50,630 nt of DNA from Streptomyces sp. DI166 (GCF_900091315.1 NZ_FLSP01000065.1:1-50630); one strand, 5' to 3'. Numbered from the stretch's first letter, positions 15,223 through 23,612 are shown. Program-made: numbers and translations. The notes: generated from the sequence alone by a model not told the origin.

Positions 15223-16140
15223 TCAGCTCGTCAGCTCCAGGTCCGAACTGATCGTCTCCCACAGCGAGTCGAACCACAGATGCGACTGCTCCACGAAGGT
15301 CGTGTCCCGCAGCGTCGCGCCCTGCTCGAAGGCGAAGAGCATGGACTGGGTCCCCTCGGCGTCGTACAGCTCCACCGACTCGTGGTCGACCTGTTCCGCG
15401 CGGCGCTGCACCCGGTAGTAGGCGAAGAGCGCCTCCGCCCCGTTGAGCAGGTACAGCTTCACCGGCGGGGTGAAGGGCAGGGCGCGGAAGGTGACCCGCA
15501 CATCGATGCTGTGGGTCGCCCGCAGGGCCAGCAGATTGTGCCGGAGCACACTGCCCTGGGCGTTGCGCTGGGCCAGCCAGCGGCGGCGCAGCAGCCCGGC
15601 GTCCGAGGCGTCCACGGGGGTCGGGAAGGCGAGGTCGATACGGCGGCTGGGCAGCAGGACGCGGACGTCGACCTTGGCCGGTTTCAGCTGTCCGGCGTGG
15701 ATCTGACGCAGCGGCTCCCCGATGGCGAGGGTGAGGGAGACCGCGGTGAGGCACAGGGCGTCGATCTCGACGTGCGGAGCGGCGAAGGCGGAGGCGATCC
15801 GGGGGGCGAGGGCCACCGTGGTGGGCAGCGGCGGGGCGGTCGGCCCGGTCAGGACCCTGCCGAGGTCGGGGGCGACGGTGGCCGGGGCGCCCTTGGAGAC
15901 ATTGGTGAGCAGCTGCTCGGACTGCAGGATGCGCAGGGCCTGCCGTACGGTTCCCCGCTCCACGCCGAACTCGTCGGCCAGCTTGGCCTGGGTGGGCATG
16001 CGCTGGCCGGGCTGGAGGGCACCGGACCTGATCCGGGCGCGCAGCTCGTCGGCCACTTCGCGATGTGACGTGTGTGGCCGCGGTGACCTCTTCCGCCCAT
16101 TGACGGAGGCGTGTTTCGGGTCCACATCCAAACCGTACAA
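15223..16140 (-). CDS. GntR family regulator, copy 2
   Basis: 305 residues if the TTG at 16140 is used; the GTG at 16125 is an alternative. Winged helix: HREVADELRARIRSGALQPGQRMPTQAKLADEFGVERGTVRQALRILQSEQLLTNVSKGAPATV. The C-terminal part mirrors copy 1: CLTAVSLTLAIGEPLRQIHAGQLKPAKVDVRVLLPSR, FRALPFTPPVKLYLLNGAEALFAYY, SMLFAFEQG, FVEQSHLWFDSLWETISSDLEL. It is a paralogue of the gene at 13970, reading in the same direction, with the small membrane gene between them in opposite orientation. It has no HAD gene behind it. Its upstream region carries the second copy of the palindrome. Confidence 0.88.
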   Translation of the reverse strand: MYGLDVDPKHASVNGRKRSPRPHTSHREVADELRARIRSGALQPGQRMPTQAKLADEFGVERGTVRQALRILQSEQLLTNVSKGAPATVAPDLGRVLTGPTAPPLPTTVALAPRIASAFAAPHVEIDALCLTAVSLTLAIGEPLRQIHAGQLKPAKVDVRVLLPSRRIDLAFPTPVDASDAGLLRRRWLAQRNAQGSVLRHNLLALRATHSIDVRVTFRALPFTPPVKLYLLNGAEALFAYYRVQRRAEQVDHESVELYDAEGTQSMLFAFEQGATLRDTTFVEQSHLWFDSLWETISSDLELTS

Positions 16141-16211
16141 CTTCCCGCCATCTTTGGGCAGTTCACCGGAAGGTGGTTATGAGCCGCTTCTGCGCGGTCA
16201 TAAGTACAGTG

Positions 16212-16228
16212 GAGTTGGTCGCCAACTT
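16212..16228. promoter_or_regulatory. shared GntR palindrome, site 2
   Basis: GAGTTGGTCGCCAACTT, 15 of 17 bases identical to site 1. TTATGAG lies 36 bp before it and TACAACT 41 bp before that, exactly as at site 1. I found no clear divergent gene on the plus strand in the remaining space up to 16414. Confidence 0.7.
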
Positions 16229-16285
16229 CTCCAACATGGTCAAACTTTCAGAGGGTTGGCGATCGAACGATCAGGATCGACTGGT

Positions 16286-16318
16286 CGGGCTCCCTTCCGG
16301 AGGGGAGCCGGGAGCCCG
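16286..16318 (-). terminator. hairpin downstream of the Eis-like gene
   Basis: CGGGCTCCC-N15-GGGAGCCCG forms a 9-bp stem with a smaller internal stem. It sits about 100 bp past the stop of the gene at 16415 in its direction of transcription. No T-run follows. Confidence 0.45.
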
Positions 16319-16414
16319 GTCAGCCGGCACCACCGCACAACAACCACAACCACAACTGAAGAGCACGCTACGGATGAGTACGGAGGACAAGGCCCGTCAT
16401 CGCAGGAAGGGAGC

Positions 16415-17659
16415 TCAGAACAGGTCCGGGCACCAAGGCCGCCTGGACGTACGCAGCAGGGCGTCGGCCACACGGGCGGCGCCCGCTCGTTCTTCCCGGA
16501 CCCGGCCGAGCGCGGCGAGCCGTACGGCGGACTCGTCGCCGAGCCACAGGGTGGCGAGGTCGGAGAGGGTGAGGCTCAGATCGGCGTCGGCGGTGGTGGC
16601 CGCGCAGGCCCCGGCGCCACTGGCGTCCGCCTCCAGCCGGTAGCGTCCGCCGCCGTCCACCACGTCGAGCACCAGGGTGCCCGCGCCCTCGTACGTCCGC
16701 GCCTCCAGGGCCCGTACGACGTCGAGGATCCGCACCCACATCCAGTCCGCCTGCGAGGTGAGCCGGGCGGCGCGCGGGTCGGGCAGGAAGTGCGGGAGCA
16801 GGTCGTCGGGGGCGCGCGGGCCGGACTTGACCTTGACCACCCAGTCGATGGAGCACAGGTACTGCCACAGGGCCCGTTCGGCGGCCGGGGTCACCCCGAT
16901 CAGCCACTTCACGGTCGCGGTGTTCTGCGGCTGGCTGGTGTCGCCCCAGTTGTCGTCGGCCGTGTACGCGACCAGGCCCTCGACCTCACCGGACGGCGAG
17001 CGGTACACGGCGTAGTGGGGTTCGGCGAAGGTGGAGAAGTAGCGGATCGCGCCGGTCGTGGCCTGCCAGAACCGGTCGTCCCGGCTGACCGCGCCGGGCT
17101 GCGCACGGCGCAGGCGCTCGTGCAGCTCGGGGCCGAACTTGCGGACGTCCGGGGCGTCGACCAGGTCGATCCGGCCGCCGTCCTCGGGCCCCGACCAGCG
17201 CGGGTCGAGGCCGGTGCGGGGCACGTCGATCGTCCACTCGGCCATGCTCGTGGCGGGGCCGAAGCCGTAGCGGCCGTAGATCGGGTACTCGGCGGCGATG
17301 AGGGTGGCGACGACATCGCCGCGCTCCTTCGCGGCCGCCAGGTCCTGGCTCATCATGCGGCTGAGCAGGCCGCGGCGGCGGTGGGTGGGTGAGACGGTGA
17401 CGTTGGTGACGGCGTCGGCCTGAACCGCCGCGCCTCCGACGGCGGTGACCTGCTGGTCGAAGGAGCGGAAGGTAGCGACGCACCGGCCCCCGTCGAAGGC
17501 GCCGAGCACCCTGCCGGGCACGAACCAGGGTTCCCGGGCGGCCAGTTGATCCTCGGTGAGCGTCGGTTCCCGCAGGAACCCGATGTTCATGGCGCGGTGC
17601 CAGTCGGCGAATTCGGGCTCGGTGACGGGGCGTACGTCGATGTCAGTGGCGCTGGTCAT
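16415..17659 (-). CDS. Eis-like GNAT N-acetyltransferase
   Basis: 414 residues, the usual Eis length of about 400. The ATG at 17659 starts MTSATDIDVRPVTEPEFADWHRAMNIGFL. The first GNAT unit has the acetyl-CoA loop VTVSPTHRRRGLLSRMM at about residues 88-104 (Q/RxxGxG/A-type, here RRRGLL). The second, degenerate GNAT unit and the C-terminal SCP2-like sterol-carrier domain (LVLDVVDGGGRYRLE ... DADLSLTLSDLATLWLG) follow, ending with Phe as in Eis, whose C-terminal carboxylate joins the active site. Eis enzymes acetylate several amines of aminoglycosides and peptides. The physiological target in Streptomyces is unclear. Confidence 0.88.
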   Translation of the reverse strand: MTSATDIDVRPVTEPEFADWHRAMNIGFLREPTLTEDQLAAREPWFVPGRVLGAFDGGRCVATFRSFDQQVTAVGGAAVQADAVTNVTVSPTHRRRGLLSRMMSQDLAAAKERGDVVATLIAAEYPIYGRYGFGPATSMAEWTIDVPRTGLDPRWSGPEDGGRIDLVDAPDVRKFGPELHERLRRAQPGAVSRDDRFWQATTGAIRYFSTFAEPHYAVYRSPSGEVEGLVAYTADDNWGDTSQPQNTATVKWLIGVTPAAERALWQYLCSIDWVVKVKSGPRAPDDLLPHFLPDPRAARLTSQADWMWVRILDVVRALEARTYEGAGTLVLDVVDGGGRYRLEADASGAGACAATTADADLSLTLSDLATLWLGDESAVRLAALGRVREERAGAARVADALLRTSRRPWCPDLF

Positions 17660-17747
17660 GACCTCACGGTAGGTGCGGCCCGACGGGGGTGTCGCGCCGA
17701 TTTCCGCGCCCCCGTCGGCCCCGTCCGGCCCGTCCGGCCCCGTCCGG

Positions 17748-18359
17748 TCACAGCAGCAGGTCGTCCACCTGGGCCTCGCCCTCCCGGTAGCGGCGGGCGA
17801 TCTCCGCGCTGCAGTCGTCCGCCGTGCGCTGCAGGCTCTGACGGCGCACGGAGACCCGCTGCTCGTAGCGGACCAGGCGGGCCATCGCCTCGGCCAGTTC
17901 CGCGTCCGTGCGGGCGCCGAGGTCGGAGAGCTCCACCTCCGCCAGCATCTCCGCGGCCAGCCGCCGGGACTCCTCGCTCTGCGGGGTGCCCAGCGTGACA
18001 TGGCGGGCCGAGGAGCGGTGCCGGGCCGGAGCGTCCCGGAGGATCTCCGGGAGCCGCTCCACCACCGACGCCGCGCCGACCGGCGAGCGCCGGGCCTGCT
18101 CGGCCCGCAGGATGTCGATCCGCCCCTGCAGCAGCCGCCGCACATAGCTCAGGTCCGCCTCGTCGCGCTGCGCGTCCCGGCGCAGCGTGCGCAGTTCGGG
18201 CAGGCTCAGCACGGTCAGGTCGTGCTCGGGCGGGCCGCCCGGCAGCCGCTCGGGCGCCTCCGTGGCGGTGCGCTGTGCGGGCGGTCGCAATTGGCCCCGT
18301 TCTGCCGCGTGGGCCAACGAGACAGCCCCGGGCTGCCGCCCGGTACTCGGTGTGCTCAT
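17748..18359 (-). CDS. rsiG: RsiG, c-di-GMP-dependent anti-sigma factor of WhiG
   Basis: 203 residues, predominantly helical. Two copies of the c-di-GMP-binding pattern E(X3)S(X2)R(X3)Q(X3)D are exact: Glu67-Ser71-Arg74-Gln78-Asp82 and Glu166-Ser170-Arg173-Gln177-Asp181. This double motif on antiparallel helices is the defining feature of streptomycete RsiG, which holds the sporulation sigma factor WhiG inactive when loaded with c-di-GMP. The N-terminal 45 residues are probably disordered. It is divergent from dtd, with a 188-bp shared upstream region. Confidence 0.93.
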   Translation of the reverse strand: MSTPSTGRQPGAVSLAHAAERGQLRPPAQRTATEAPERLPGGPPEHDLTVLSLPELRTLRRDAQRDEADLSYVRRLLQGRIDILRAEQARRSPVGAASVVERLPEILRDAPARHRSSARHVTLGTPQSEESRRLAAEMLAEVELSDLGARTDAELAEAMARLVRYEQRVSVRRQSLQRTADDCSAEIARRYREGEAQVDDLLL

Positions 18360-18547
18360 CTACCTCTACCGTCCCCTCGACCGGCGTGTGGAAGCATCGT
18401 GCCACCCCAAGTGGCCGCTATGTGACCGAGTGCCCCCGATCGGCCCCAGATGGGGGGTTAAGGAGGATAATGAATCTTCCCGTCTGTCCGGAATCCGCTC
18501 ATGGGCGGCCTGCGGGCGGCTGCCGGGCACACGGCATGATGGTCGGC

Positions 18548-18973
18548 ATGCGTGCAGTGGTGCAGAGAGTGGACGGCGCGAGCGTCGTCGTGGACGGCGA
18601 GACGGTCGGGGAGATCACCGGGGAGGGGCTGTGCGTCCTGGTGGGCGTCACCCATGACGACACCAAGGAGAAGGCCGCCCAGCTCGCCCGCAAGCTCTGG
18701 ACGATCCGGATGCTGAACGACGAGAAGTCGTGCAGCGACATCGACGCGCCGCTGCTCGTCATCAGCCAGTTCACCCTCTACGGCGACGCCCGCAAGGGCC
18801 GCCGCCCCACCTGGAACGCCGCGGCCCCCGGCGATGTCGCCGAGCCCCTGGTCGACGAGGTGGTCGCCCAGCTCCGCGCGCTCGGCGCGACGGTGGCCAC
18901 GGGCCGCTTCGGCGCGAAGATGCGGGTGTCACTGACGAACGACGGCCCGTTCACGGTGCAGTTGGAGATGTAG
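18548..18973 (+). CDS. dtd: D-aminoacyl-tRNA deacylase
   Basis: 141 residues from the ATG at 18548, beginning MRAVVQRVDGASVVVDG as in DTD enzymes. The two catalytic signatures are present: SQFTLYGD in the middle and NDGPFTVQLEM at the C-terminus (usually NxGPVT, here Phe for Val). The enzyme removes D-amino acids from mischarged tRNA. The chosen start lacks a ribosome site and could be leaderless (CATGAT seven bases upstream). An in-frame ATG at 18470 has AAGGAGG only three bases before it and would add 26 residues, so the true start deserves checking. Confidence 0.93.
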   Translation: MRAVVQRVDGASVVVDGETVGEITGEGLCVLVGVTHDDTKEKAAQLARKLWTIRMLNDEKSCSDIDAPLLVISQFTLYGDARKGRRPTWNAAAPGDVAEPLVDEVVAQLRALGATVATGRFGAKMRVSLTNDGPFTVQLEM

Positions 18974-18996
18974 AGCCCGCGGCCTAGCTAGGGCTC
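18973..18996. terminator. bidirectional terminator between dtd and ygfZ
   Basis: GAGCCC-N12-GGGCTC spans the 14-bp space and both stop codons of the convergent genes dtd and ygfZ. The short stem and lack of T-run make it a modest candidate. Confidence 0.45.
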
Positions 18997-19953
18997 GACG
19001 ACGGTTTCCTGCGCCGCCGCCGTCTCCCCCGCGACCAGCGGGGCGTCCGTCGGGACGTTGCGCTTGACCAGGGCCAGGGCGACCGGACCCAGTTCGTGGT
19101 GGCGTACCGAGGTCGTGATGAAGCCGATCTTGCGGCCGTCCGGGCCCTCGTCCGCGACCCGCAGCTCCGTGCCCGGGGCCGGGAGGTGGACCTCGCTGCC
19201 GTCGAGGTGCAGGAAGACCAGCCGGCGCGGGGGCTTGCCGAGGTTCTGGACCCGGGCGACCGTCTCCTGGCCGCGGTAGCAGCCCTTCTGCAGGTGCACG
19301 GCGGTACCGATCCAGCCCAGCTCGTGCGGGATGGTGCGGTGGTCGGTCTCGAAACCGAGGCGAGGGCGGTGGTGCTCCACGCGCAGCGCCTCGTACGCCA
19401 GCAGCCCGGCCGGGGGTCCGGCCTTCTCGACGTAGGCCTCCAGGTCGGCGCGGGGCAGGAAGAGGTCGCGGCCGTGCGCGGTCTCCCGTACGACGACGCC
19501 TTCGGGGACCTCGGCGATGGAGCCGGCCGGCAGGTACACCACGGCGTAGTCGGCGGTCCGGTCGGCGACCTCGACCCGGTAGAAGAACTTCATCGACTCC
19601 AGGTAGGCGATCAGCGCCTCCTGGGTGCCGGGCTCGACATGGGCCCAGACCGTGCTGCCGTCGTCCACCAGGTACAGGGCGTGCTCGATGTGGCCGTGCG
19701 CGGAGAGGATCAGCGCCTCGGTGGCCTCGCCCGCCGGCAGCTCGCTGACGTGCTGGGTGAGCAGCAGGTGCAGCCAGCTCAGCCGGTCCGGGCCGGTCAC
19801 GGTGACGACCCCGCGGTGGGAGAGGTCGACGAAACCGGCGCCGTCGGCGAGTGCGCGCTGCTCGCGGAACAGGTCGCCGTAGTGGGCGGCGACGCCTTCG
19901 TCCACGCCCTCGGCGGGGACGGCGCCGGGCAGGGTCAGCAGAGGGCTCTTCAT
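18988..19953 (-). CDS. ygfZ: YgfZ-type folate-binding protein
   Basis: 321 residues of the GcvT/YgfZ fold. The diagnostic YgfZ motif K-G-C-Y-R-G-Q-E is present (HLQKGCYRGQETVARVQN), with the conserved Cys. Earlier landmarks are FVDLSHRGVVTVTGPDRLSWLHLLLTQHV and LGFETDHRTIPHELGW. YgfZ uses tetrahydrofolate to help assemble or repair certain Fe-S clusters, including those of radical-SAM enzymes. It is followed (upstream in coordinate terms, same strand) by nur with a 10-bp gap, so the two genes may be co-transcribed from the nur promoter. Confidence 0.92.
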   Translation of the reverse strand: MKSPLLTLPGAVPAEGVDEGVAAHYGDLFREQRALADGAGFVDLSHRGVVTVTGPDRLSWLHLLLTQHVSELPAGEATEALILSAHGHIEHALYLVDDGSTVWAHVEPGTQEALIAYLESMKFFYRVEVADRTADYAVVYLPAGSIAEVPEGVVVRETAHGRDLFLPRADLEAYVEKAGPPAGLLAYEALRVEHHRPRLGFETDHRTIPHELGWIGTAVHLQKGCYRGQETVARVQNLGKPPRRLVFLHLDGSEVHLPAPGTELRVADEGPDGRKIGFITTSVRHHELGPVALALVKRNVPTDAPLVAGETAAAQETVVEP

Positions 19954-19963
19954 GGAGGCAAGC

Positions 19964-20413
19964 CTACGACTCGGTAGTTGAAGACTTCAGCGAGCTCTTG
20001 GCTGTGCAGTCCTTGCACCGGCCGAAGATCGCGAAGTGCTTCATATCGGTCTCGAAGCCGAAGGTGTCCCGGAGCTTGGCGGTGAACTCGGCGGCCACGG
20101 ACACATCGGCCTCGATCACATTGGTGCAGTCCCGGCAGACGAGGTGCAGGTGGTGGTGCCGGTCGGCGAGGTGGTACGTCGGCGCGCCGTGCCCGAGGTG
20201 GGCGTGGCTGACCAGGCCCAGCTCCTCCAGGAGCTCCAGGGTCCGGTAGACGGTGGAAATGTTGACCCCCGACGCCGTCTTCCTCACTTCCACGAGGATG
20301 TCGTCGGGGGTCGCGTGCTCAAGGGTGTCCACGGCTTCGAGCACGAGTTGCCGCTGCGGCGTCAGCCGGTAGCCGCGCTGCCTGAGGTCGCTCTTCCAGT
20401 CGGTGCTCACCAC
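19964..20413 (-). CDS. nur: Nur, nickel-responsive Fur-family regulator
   Basis: 149 residues. The N-terminal winged helix contains RLTPQRQLVLEAV and ISTVYRTLELLEELGLV. The metal ligands of Streptomyces Nur fall at the expected numbers: His33, His86, His88, His90 for the nickel site and His70, His72, His126 for the second site. CxxC pairs are at 93/96 and 133/136. Nur represses nickel uptake and the Fe-superoxide dismutase gene when nickel is plentiful. The first codon is one of two adjacent GTGs. A TAGACT -10 element six bases upstream implies a leaderless transcript. Confidence 0.88.
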   Translation of the reverse strand: MVSTDWKSDLRQRGYRLTPQRQLVLEAVDTLEHATPDDILVEVRKTASGVNISTVYRTLELLEELGLVSHAHLGHGAPTYHLADRHHHLHLVCRDCTNVIEADVSVAAEFTAKLRDTFGFETDMKHFAIFGRCKDCTAKSSLKSSTTES

Positions 20414-20419
20414 GGAACC

Positions 20420-20446
20420 AGTCTAGAGCGGGCGTGACAGGGTCAA
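20420..20446 (-). promoter_or_regulatory. nur promoter (leaderless)
   Basis: Minus-strand TTGACC-N15-TAGACT, with the -10 element six bases before the GTG at 20413. The spacer is short, but both hexamers are close to the vegetative consensus and separate nur from the upstream methylase operon. Confidence 0.5.
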
Positions 20447-20469
20447 GGTTGGATCTGAAGCTGACGGGG

Positions 20470-21129
20470 TCAGGACTCGACCGGCAGAGCACCGTTCATC
20501 AACGCGTCGGCCAGCAAGTCACGGTAGGCGCGGGTCGCGCGGATGATCTCGGAGTGCGCCTGGATCTTGTCGTCGAGGGCCGCGAGCGTCGCACCGATCG
20601 CTTCCTGTTCGCCGAGGGGCGGCAGCACTACGGGCAGCTCGCCCAGGGTCCGAATACTCAGTGAGGGAATGACCGCCACGGCGGTCCGGGTCCGGATCCA
20701 GTCCTGTGCCGTGGGCGTGCCCAGATACGCGGCCAGGTACGCGGCCGTGACCCGCCCCCCCTTCGGCAGCCTCAGCCGCACCAGATTGGGGTGGAACAGC
20801 CAGCCCTGGTGCTCCCCGGTGACCAGTGCACAGCGCCCCACTGTGCCCGTGCGAGTGACGAGGACGTCTCCCGCTGCGAGTTCGTACCGCGCCAGCATCC
20901 GCGCCCGGTCCCATGGGATCGCGGGGATGTCGCGGGGTTCTCCGGTGACGACCCTCAGCCCCCGCAGGTCACGTGGCAGTACGACGGGGGCGCCGCCGTC
21001 GGCCACGGTGCGCTCCCTGTCCGCCGGACGGCGGCTCGGCCCGGTCTGGGCGGAGGCCCACAGCTCCTTCAACAAGGGCCTCGACCAACCGGTCGGCAGC
21101 GCGGCCTCCTCGGTCCATCGGTCCGTCAC
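20470..21129 (-). CDS. type I restriction specificity (HsdS)-like subunit, half size
   Basis: 219 residues from a GTG with AGGAGGT seven bases upstream. It has one target-recognition domain: YELAAGDVLVTRTGTVGRCALVTG is the characteristic start of the HsdS DNA-contact region, and PSLSIRTLGELPVVLPPLGEQEAIGATLAALDDKIQ is the conserved coiled-coil spacer. Normal HsdS has two such halves, so this one would act as a dimer. The start overlaps the methylase stop by GTGA (21126-21129), so the two subunits are made together. No HsdR nuclease gene is nearby. The recognition sequence is not predictable. Confidence 0.85.
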   Translation of the reverse strand: MTDRWTEEAALPTGWSRPLLKELWASAQTGPSRRPADRERTVADGGAPVVLPRDLRGLRVVTGEPRDIPAIPWDRARMLARYELAAGDVLVTRTGTVGRCALVTGEHQGWLFHPNLVRLRLPKGGRVTAAYLAAYLGTPTAQDWIRTRTAVAVIPSLSIRTLGELPVVLPPLGEQEAIGATLAALDDKIQAHSEIIRATRAYRDLLADALMNGALPVES

Positions 21130-22763
21130 AGTCCGTACCTCCTGAGCTGACGGGCAACCTCGGCGTCGGCCTCGGCCGCCTGGGTGCGCAGGGCGGTGAT
21201 CTCGTCGCTCAGCCGGGCGAGCCGCTCCCGGATCTCGTCCGGACCGGTGCGGACGGCGGAGGCCGCCCCGAAGGACGGGACGTACCGCTGGGGATCCAGG
21301 CTGTTGCCCTGCTCCACGACGGCCCTCACCGGCACTGCGCGGCTCAGGCCCTGGGCGCCCTCGAAGCCTTGCCCCGCTACGGATGCCCGATGCCAGGAGA
21401 CGTATTGCCCCACCAGCGCGGCGATGTCGTCCTCGGACAGGGCCCACTGGGTCCGGGTGACCTGGTGTCCAAGGTGCTCGCCCGCCACGAACAGCACGTC
21501 AGGGGCGGGCGAGCCGCCGGAGCCGGGGGCGCGCAGGAACCAGATCTGCGTCTTGACGGCGGTGAGCGCGAACAACCCAGCGGGCAGTGCGATCACACAC
21601 TCCACCGCCCCGGCTTCCACGAGCCCCGCACGCACCGTCTCCGCGGCCCCGGTGTTGGAGGAGGCGCCGGCCGGCATCAGGACGGCGGCCCGGCCGTCGG
21701 GGGCGAGCAGCGAGACGGCGTACTGGAGCCAGTCGAACTCCGTCCGACGGGCGGTGCCGTACTTCCAGTACGGAGGGGGGGCCACATACTCCGGAATGCG
21801 GCCGAAGGGGGGGTTGGTGAGCAGCACGTCGAGCGCGCCCCGAAGACCGTGGGGATCGAGTGCGGGGGTCACGGTTCCCGTGCCCAGCCGCACCTTGCGT
21901 CGGTGGTGCACCCGCAGGTTCCACTCCGCCACCTGGCGCTGTGTGTCCTCCGGTACCTGGCCGCCGAAACAGACCGTTTCGGCGCCGCCGTGAGGGGCGA
22001 CCGCGTCCAGGTAGGCCACGAGCAGTTCACCGGTGCGGGCGTACGGGTCGTGCACGGACACCGCCCCTGGGCATACGGCAGCCAGCGCCCCGGTCATGAT
22101 CCGGCTCACGGAGGGCGGAGTGAGGAATGCCCCGCCCTCACGTGCGTACGCGGCACTCCACAGCGCCAGGACATGATCGAAGGCAGCTTGGGCTTCGTCG
22201 TCGGAGGCCGCGGGGACACCAGCCAGTGCGTGGGCGAGTTCGCTCGCCAGGGAACGCGGCACGTCCTTCGCCAGGGCGCCGTACTCCTGGCCTGCCCCGG
22301 CATCCCCGTGCACGAGCCTGCTCAGGCCGTCGGTCCCCTCCAGCACCCGGATCGTGACGAGGCGCAGCAGACAGAAGAGATAGCGGTCCAGCGGCGTCGG
22401 TCCCCGCAACCGGTCCGCCTCCGGTCCTGCCAGCCGCTCGACCGCGCGCAGCAGCCCGCCCGCCACCCCTCCCGGAAGGCCCGCGCGGAACCGGTCGCCG
22501 TAGGTCGTGCCCACCGGTTCGTCAGGAAGCAGCGCGTTCGCGGGAATGGTCCTGTGAGCCAGCCAAGCCAGTACCTCGTCGGCGCGGAACAATGCGGGGT
22601 CCCCGCCGACCGGAGCGGGATAGTCCGGATATCGCCGTTCCCAGTTGGTGACGGCGGGCCGCTTCACCCCCGCGAGGCGCGCGATATCGGGCCGGGAGAC
22701 AAGCGTGCCGGCGAGAGGCGGGCCGTCATGCCGGCCGGGCGCTGAAGCGCTGTTGCCCGTCAT
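21126..22763 (-). CDS. N6-adenine DNA methylase, HsdM-like with N-terminal HTH
   Basis: 545 residues. The N-terminus (about 20-75) is a MerR-like helix-turn-helix: SRPDIARLAGVKRPAVTNWERRYPDYP ... FRADEVLAWL. A helical region resembling the HsdM N-terminal domain follows. GGAFLTPPSVSRIM precedes motif I, which is DPYARTGELL (239-248), with Arg-Thr where GSG is usual. The catalytic motif IV NPPF is at 317-320. The C-terminal helix LARLSDEITALRTQAAEADAEVARQL probably docks the S subunit. It modifies DNA at sites chosen by the downstream specificity protein. The start is preceded by GGGAG and lies 18 bp after the stop of the HEPN gene. Confidence 0.88.
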   Translation of the reverse strand: MTGNSASAPGRHDGPPLAGTLVSRPDIARLAGVKRPAVTNWERRYPDYPAPVGGDPALFRADEVLAWLAHRTIPANALLPDEPVGTTYGDRFRAGLPGGVAGGLLRAVERLAGPEADRLRGPTPLDRYLFCLLRLVTIRVLEGTDGLSRLVHGDAGAGQEYGALAKDVPRSLASELAHALAGVPAASDDEAQAAFDHVLALWSAAYAREGGAFLTPPSVSRIMTGALAAVCPGAVSVHDPYARTGELLVAYLDAVAPHGGAETVCFGGQVPEDTQRQVAEWNLRVHHRRKVRLGTGTVTPALDPHGLRGALDVLLTNPPFGRIPEYVAPPPYWKYGTARRTEFDWLQYAVSLLAPDGRAAVLMPAGASSNTGAAETVRAGLVEAGAVECVIALPAGLFALTAVKTQIWFLRAPGSGGSPAPDVLFVAGEHLGHQVTRTQWALSEDDIAALVGQYVSWHRASVAGQGFEGAQGLSRAVPVRAVVEQGNSLDPQRYVPSFGAASAVRTGPDEIRERLARLSDEITALRTQAAEADAEVARQLRRYGL

Positions 22764-22781
22764 GGCACTCCCTTCCCTTCG

Positions 22782-23441
22782 TCAGAACCGGGGCGGTCTG
22801 ACACCGCGGACTACGTCCGCCCGGGCGGCGAGCACGTCAGGGAAACGATCCATGGCCTGCGCCTCCTTGGCGAATTCGGGACTGAGGTAGCCGAGCACCC
22901 GGTAGATGCTTGCATGGTCGGCCGCGAGATGCCGGTGATGGACGGGCTCGTGGTGCATGACACGGTTGCGCAGCAGAACCAGCGAGGTCAGGTCGCTGTA
23001 CAGACGCGCACGGGGTCCGCGGTAGTGCGGAAACGCGGAGTTCAGCACGGGCACCCAGAAGTGCCGGTCGTAGCCGGTGCTGAGCAGTGAGACCCAGAAG
23101 CCCAGGGTCAGTTCGGCCACCATGTCGTCCGGCGTCGTGCGTCGCAGGCGCCGTCCGCAGGAGCGGCGTGCGCTCTCCACGAGCTGGCGGCCCCGTTCGT
23201 TCAACGGCGCGGCCTCCCACCAGTCCGGTCTGCCGTGGTGCCGTACGAGCGCGCCGTGCAGGGCGTTGCGCAGAGCCAGCTCCAGGCAGTGAAGGGGGCC
23301 GACCAGTGCGGCCGACACCTCGACGTTCCACCAGTACAGCCGCTCGGCCGCCCGCGCGTCACCGTGCGCGGCACGGATGTAACGGCGCAGTCGCGGCAGA
23401 GACAGGTCCCGGGTCATCCACTCGGGTAAGCGCGTACTCAT
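22782..23441 (-). CDS. Abi-like HEPN domain protein
   Basis: 219 residues from an ATG with GGGGG at seven bases. The sequence follows the actinobacterial Abi-like pattern: helix LYWWNVEVSAALVGPLHCLELALRNALHGAL (36-66), DDMVAELTLGFWVSLL (105-120), then the HEPN catalytic motif R-N-x3-H at 158-163 (LRNRVMHHEP). HEPN proteins of this group are RNases used as toxins in abortive infection or toxin-antitoxin systems. It is the first gene of an operon with a methylase and specificity subunit, and its leader is long and structured. I infer a defence toxin whose activity is held in check by the RNA or by the modification module. Confidence 0.85.
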   Translation of the reverse strand: MSTRLPEWMTRDLSLPRLRRYIRAAHGDARAAERLYWWNVEVSAALVGPLHCLELALRNALHGALVRHHGRPDWWEAAPLNERGRQLVESARRSCGRRLRRTTPDDMVAELTLGFWVSLLSTGYDRHFWVPVLNSAFPHYRGPRARLYSDLTSLVLLRNRVMHHEPVHHRHLAADHASIYRVLGYLSPEFAKEAQAMDRFPDVLAARADVVRGVRPPRF

Positions 23442-23606
23442 CGATTCCCCCGCTCTGACGCCGCTTGGGGGCGTCGTGCTAATGTGGTTGACGAATGTTC
23501 TGGGCCCGCCTCTGCATCGCAAGCCACCCAGAGCACAGCCTCCGGAGCCCCGGTCGCAGGCATGTTGCGACCGGGGCTCCGCGCGTTTCACGGAACCGCG
23601 AAGACA
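23442..23606 (-). ncRNA. structured leader or ncRNA ahead of the HEPN gene
   Basis: Between a good promoter (start of transcription near 23606) and the HEPN ATG lie about 165 non-coding nucleotides. In transcript sense they contain a perfect 15-bp stem (arms 23566-23580 and 23544-23558, 7-nt loop), a weaker CUCUG/CAGAG stem, and GACGCC-N7-GGCGUC (23457-23475) just before the ribosome site. Related Abi (AbiF-type) genes are known to follow conserved structured RNAs, some acting as antitoxins. I infer an RNA partner or attenuator; transcription has not been shown and the opposite strand is not excluded. Confidence 0.5.
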
Positions 23607-23612
23607 TACGTC

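Noticed and set aside
16374..16643. Plus-strand frame starting MSTEDKARHRRKG, as a divergent target of GntR copy 2
   Set aside because: Most of it is antisense to the Eis-like gene; only the first 15 or so codons lie outside, and no conserved sequence is visible.
23544..23580. tRNA-like or simple terminator reading of the hairpin
   Set aside because: No D or T arm or anticodon stem around it; as a terminator it would lie inside the HEPN operon leader, so a leader or RNA role was preferred.
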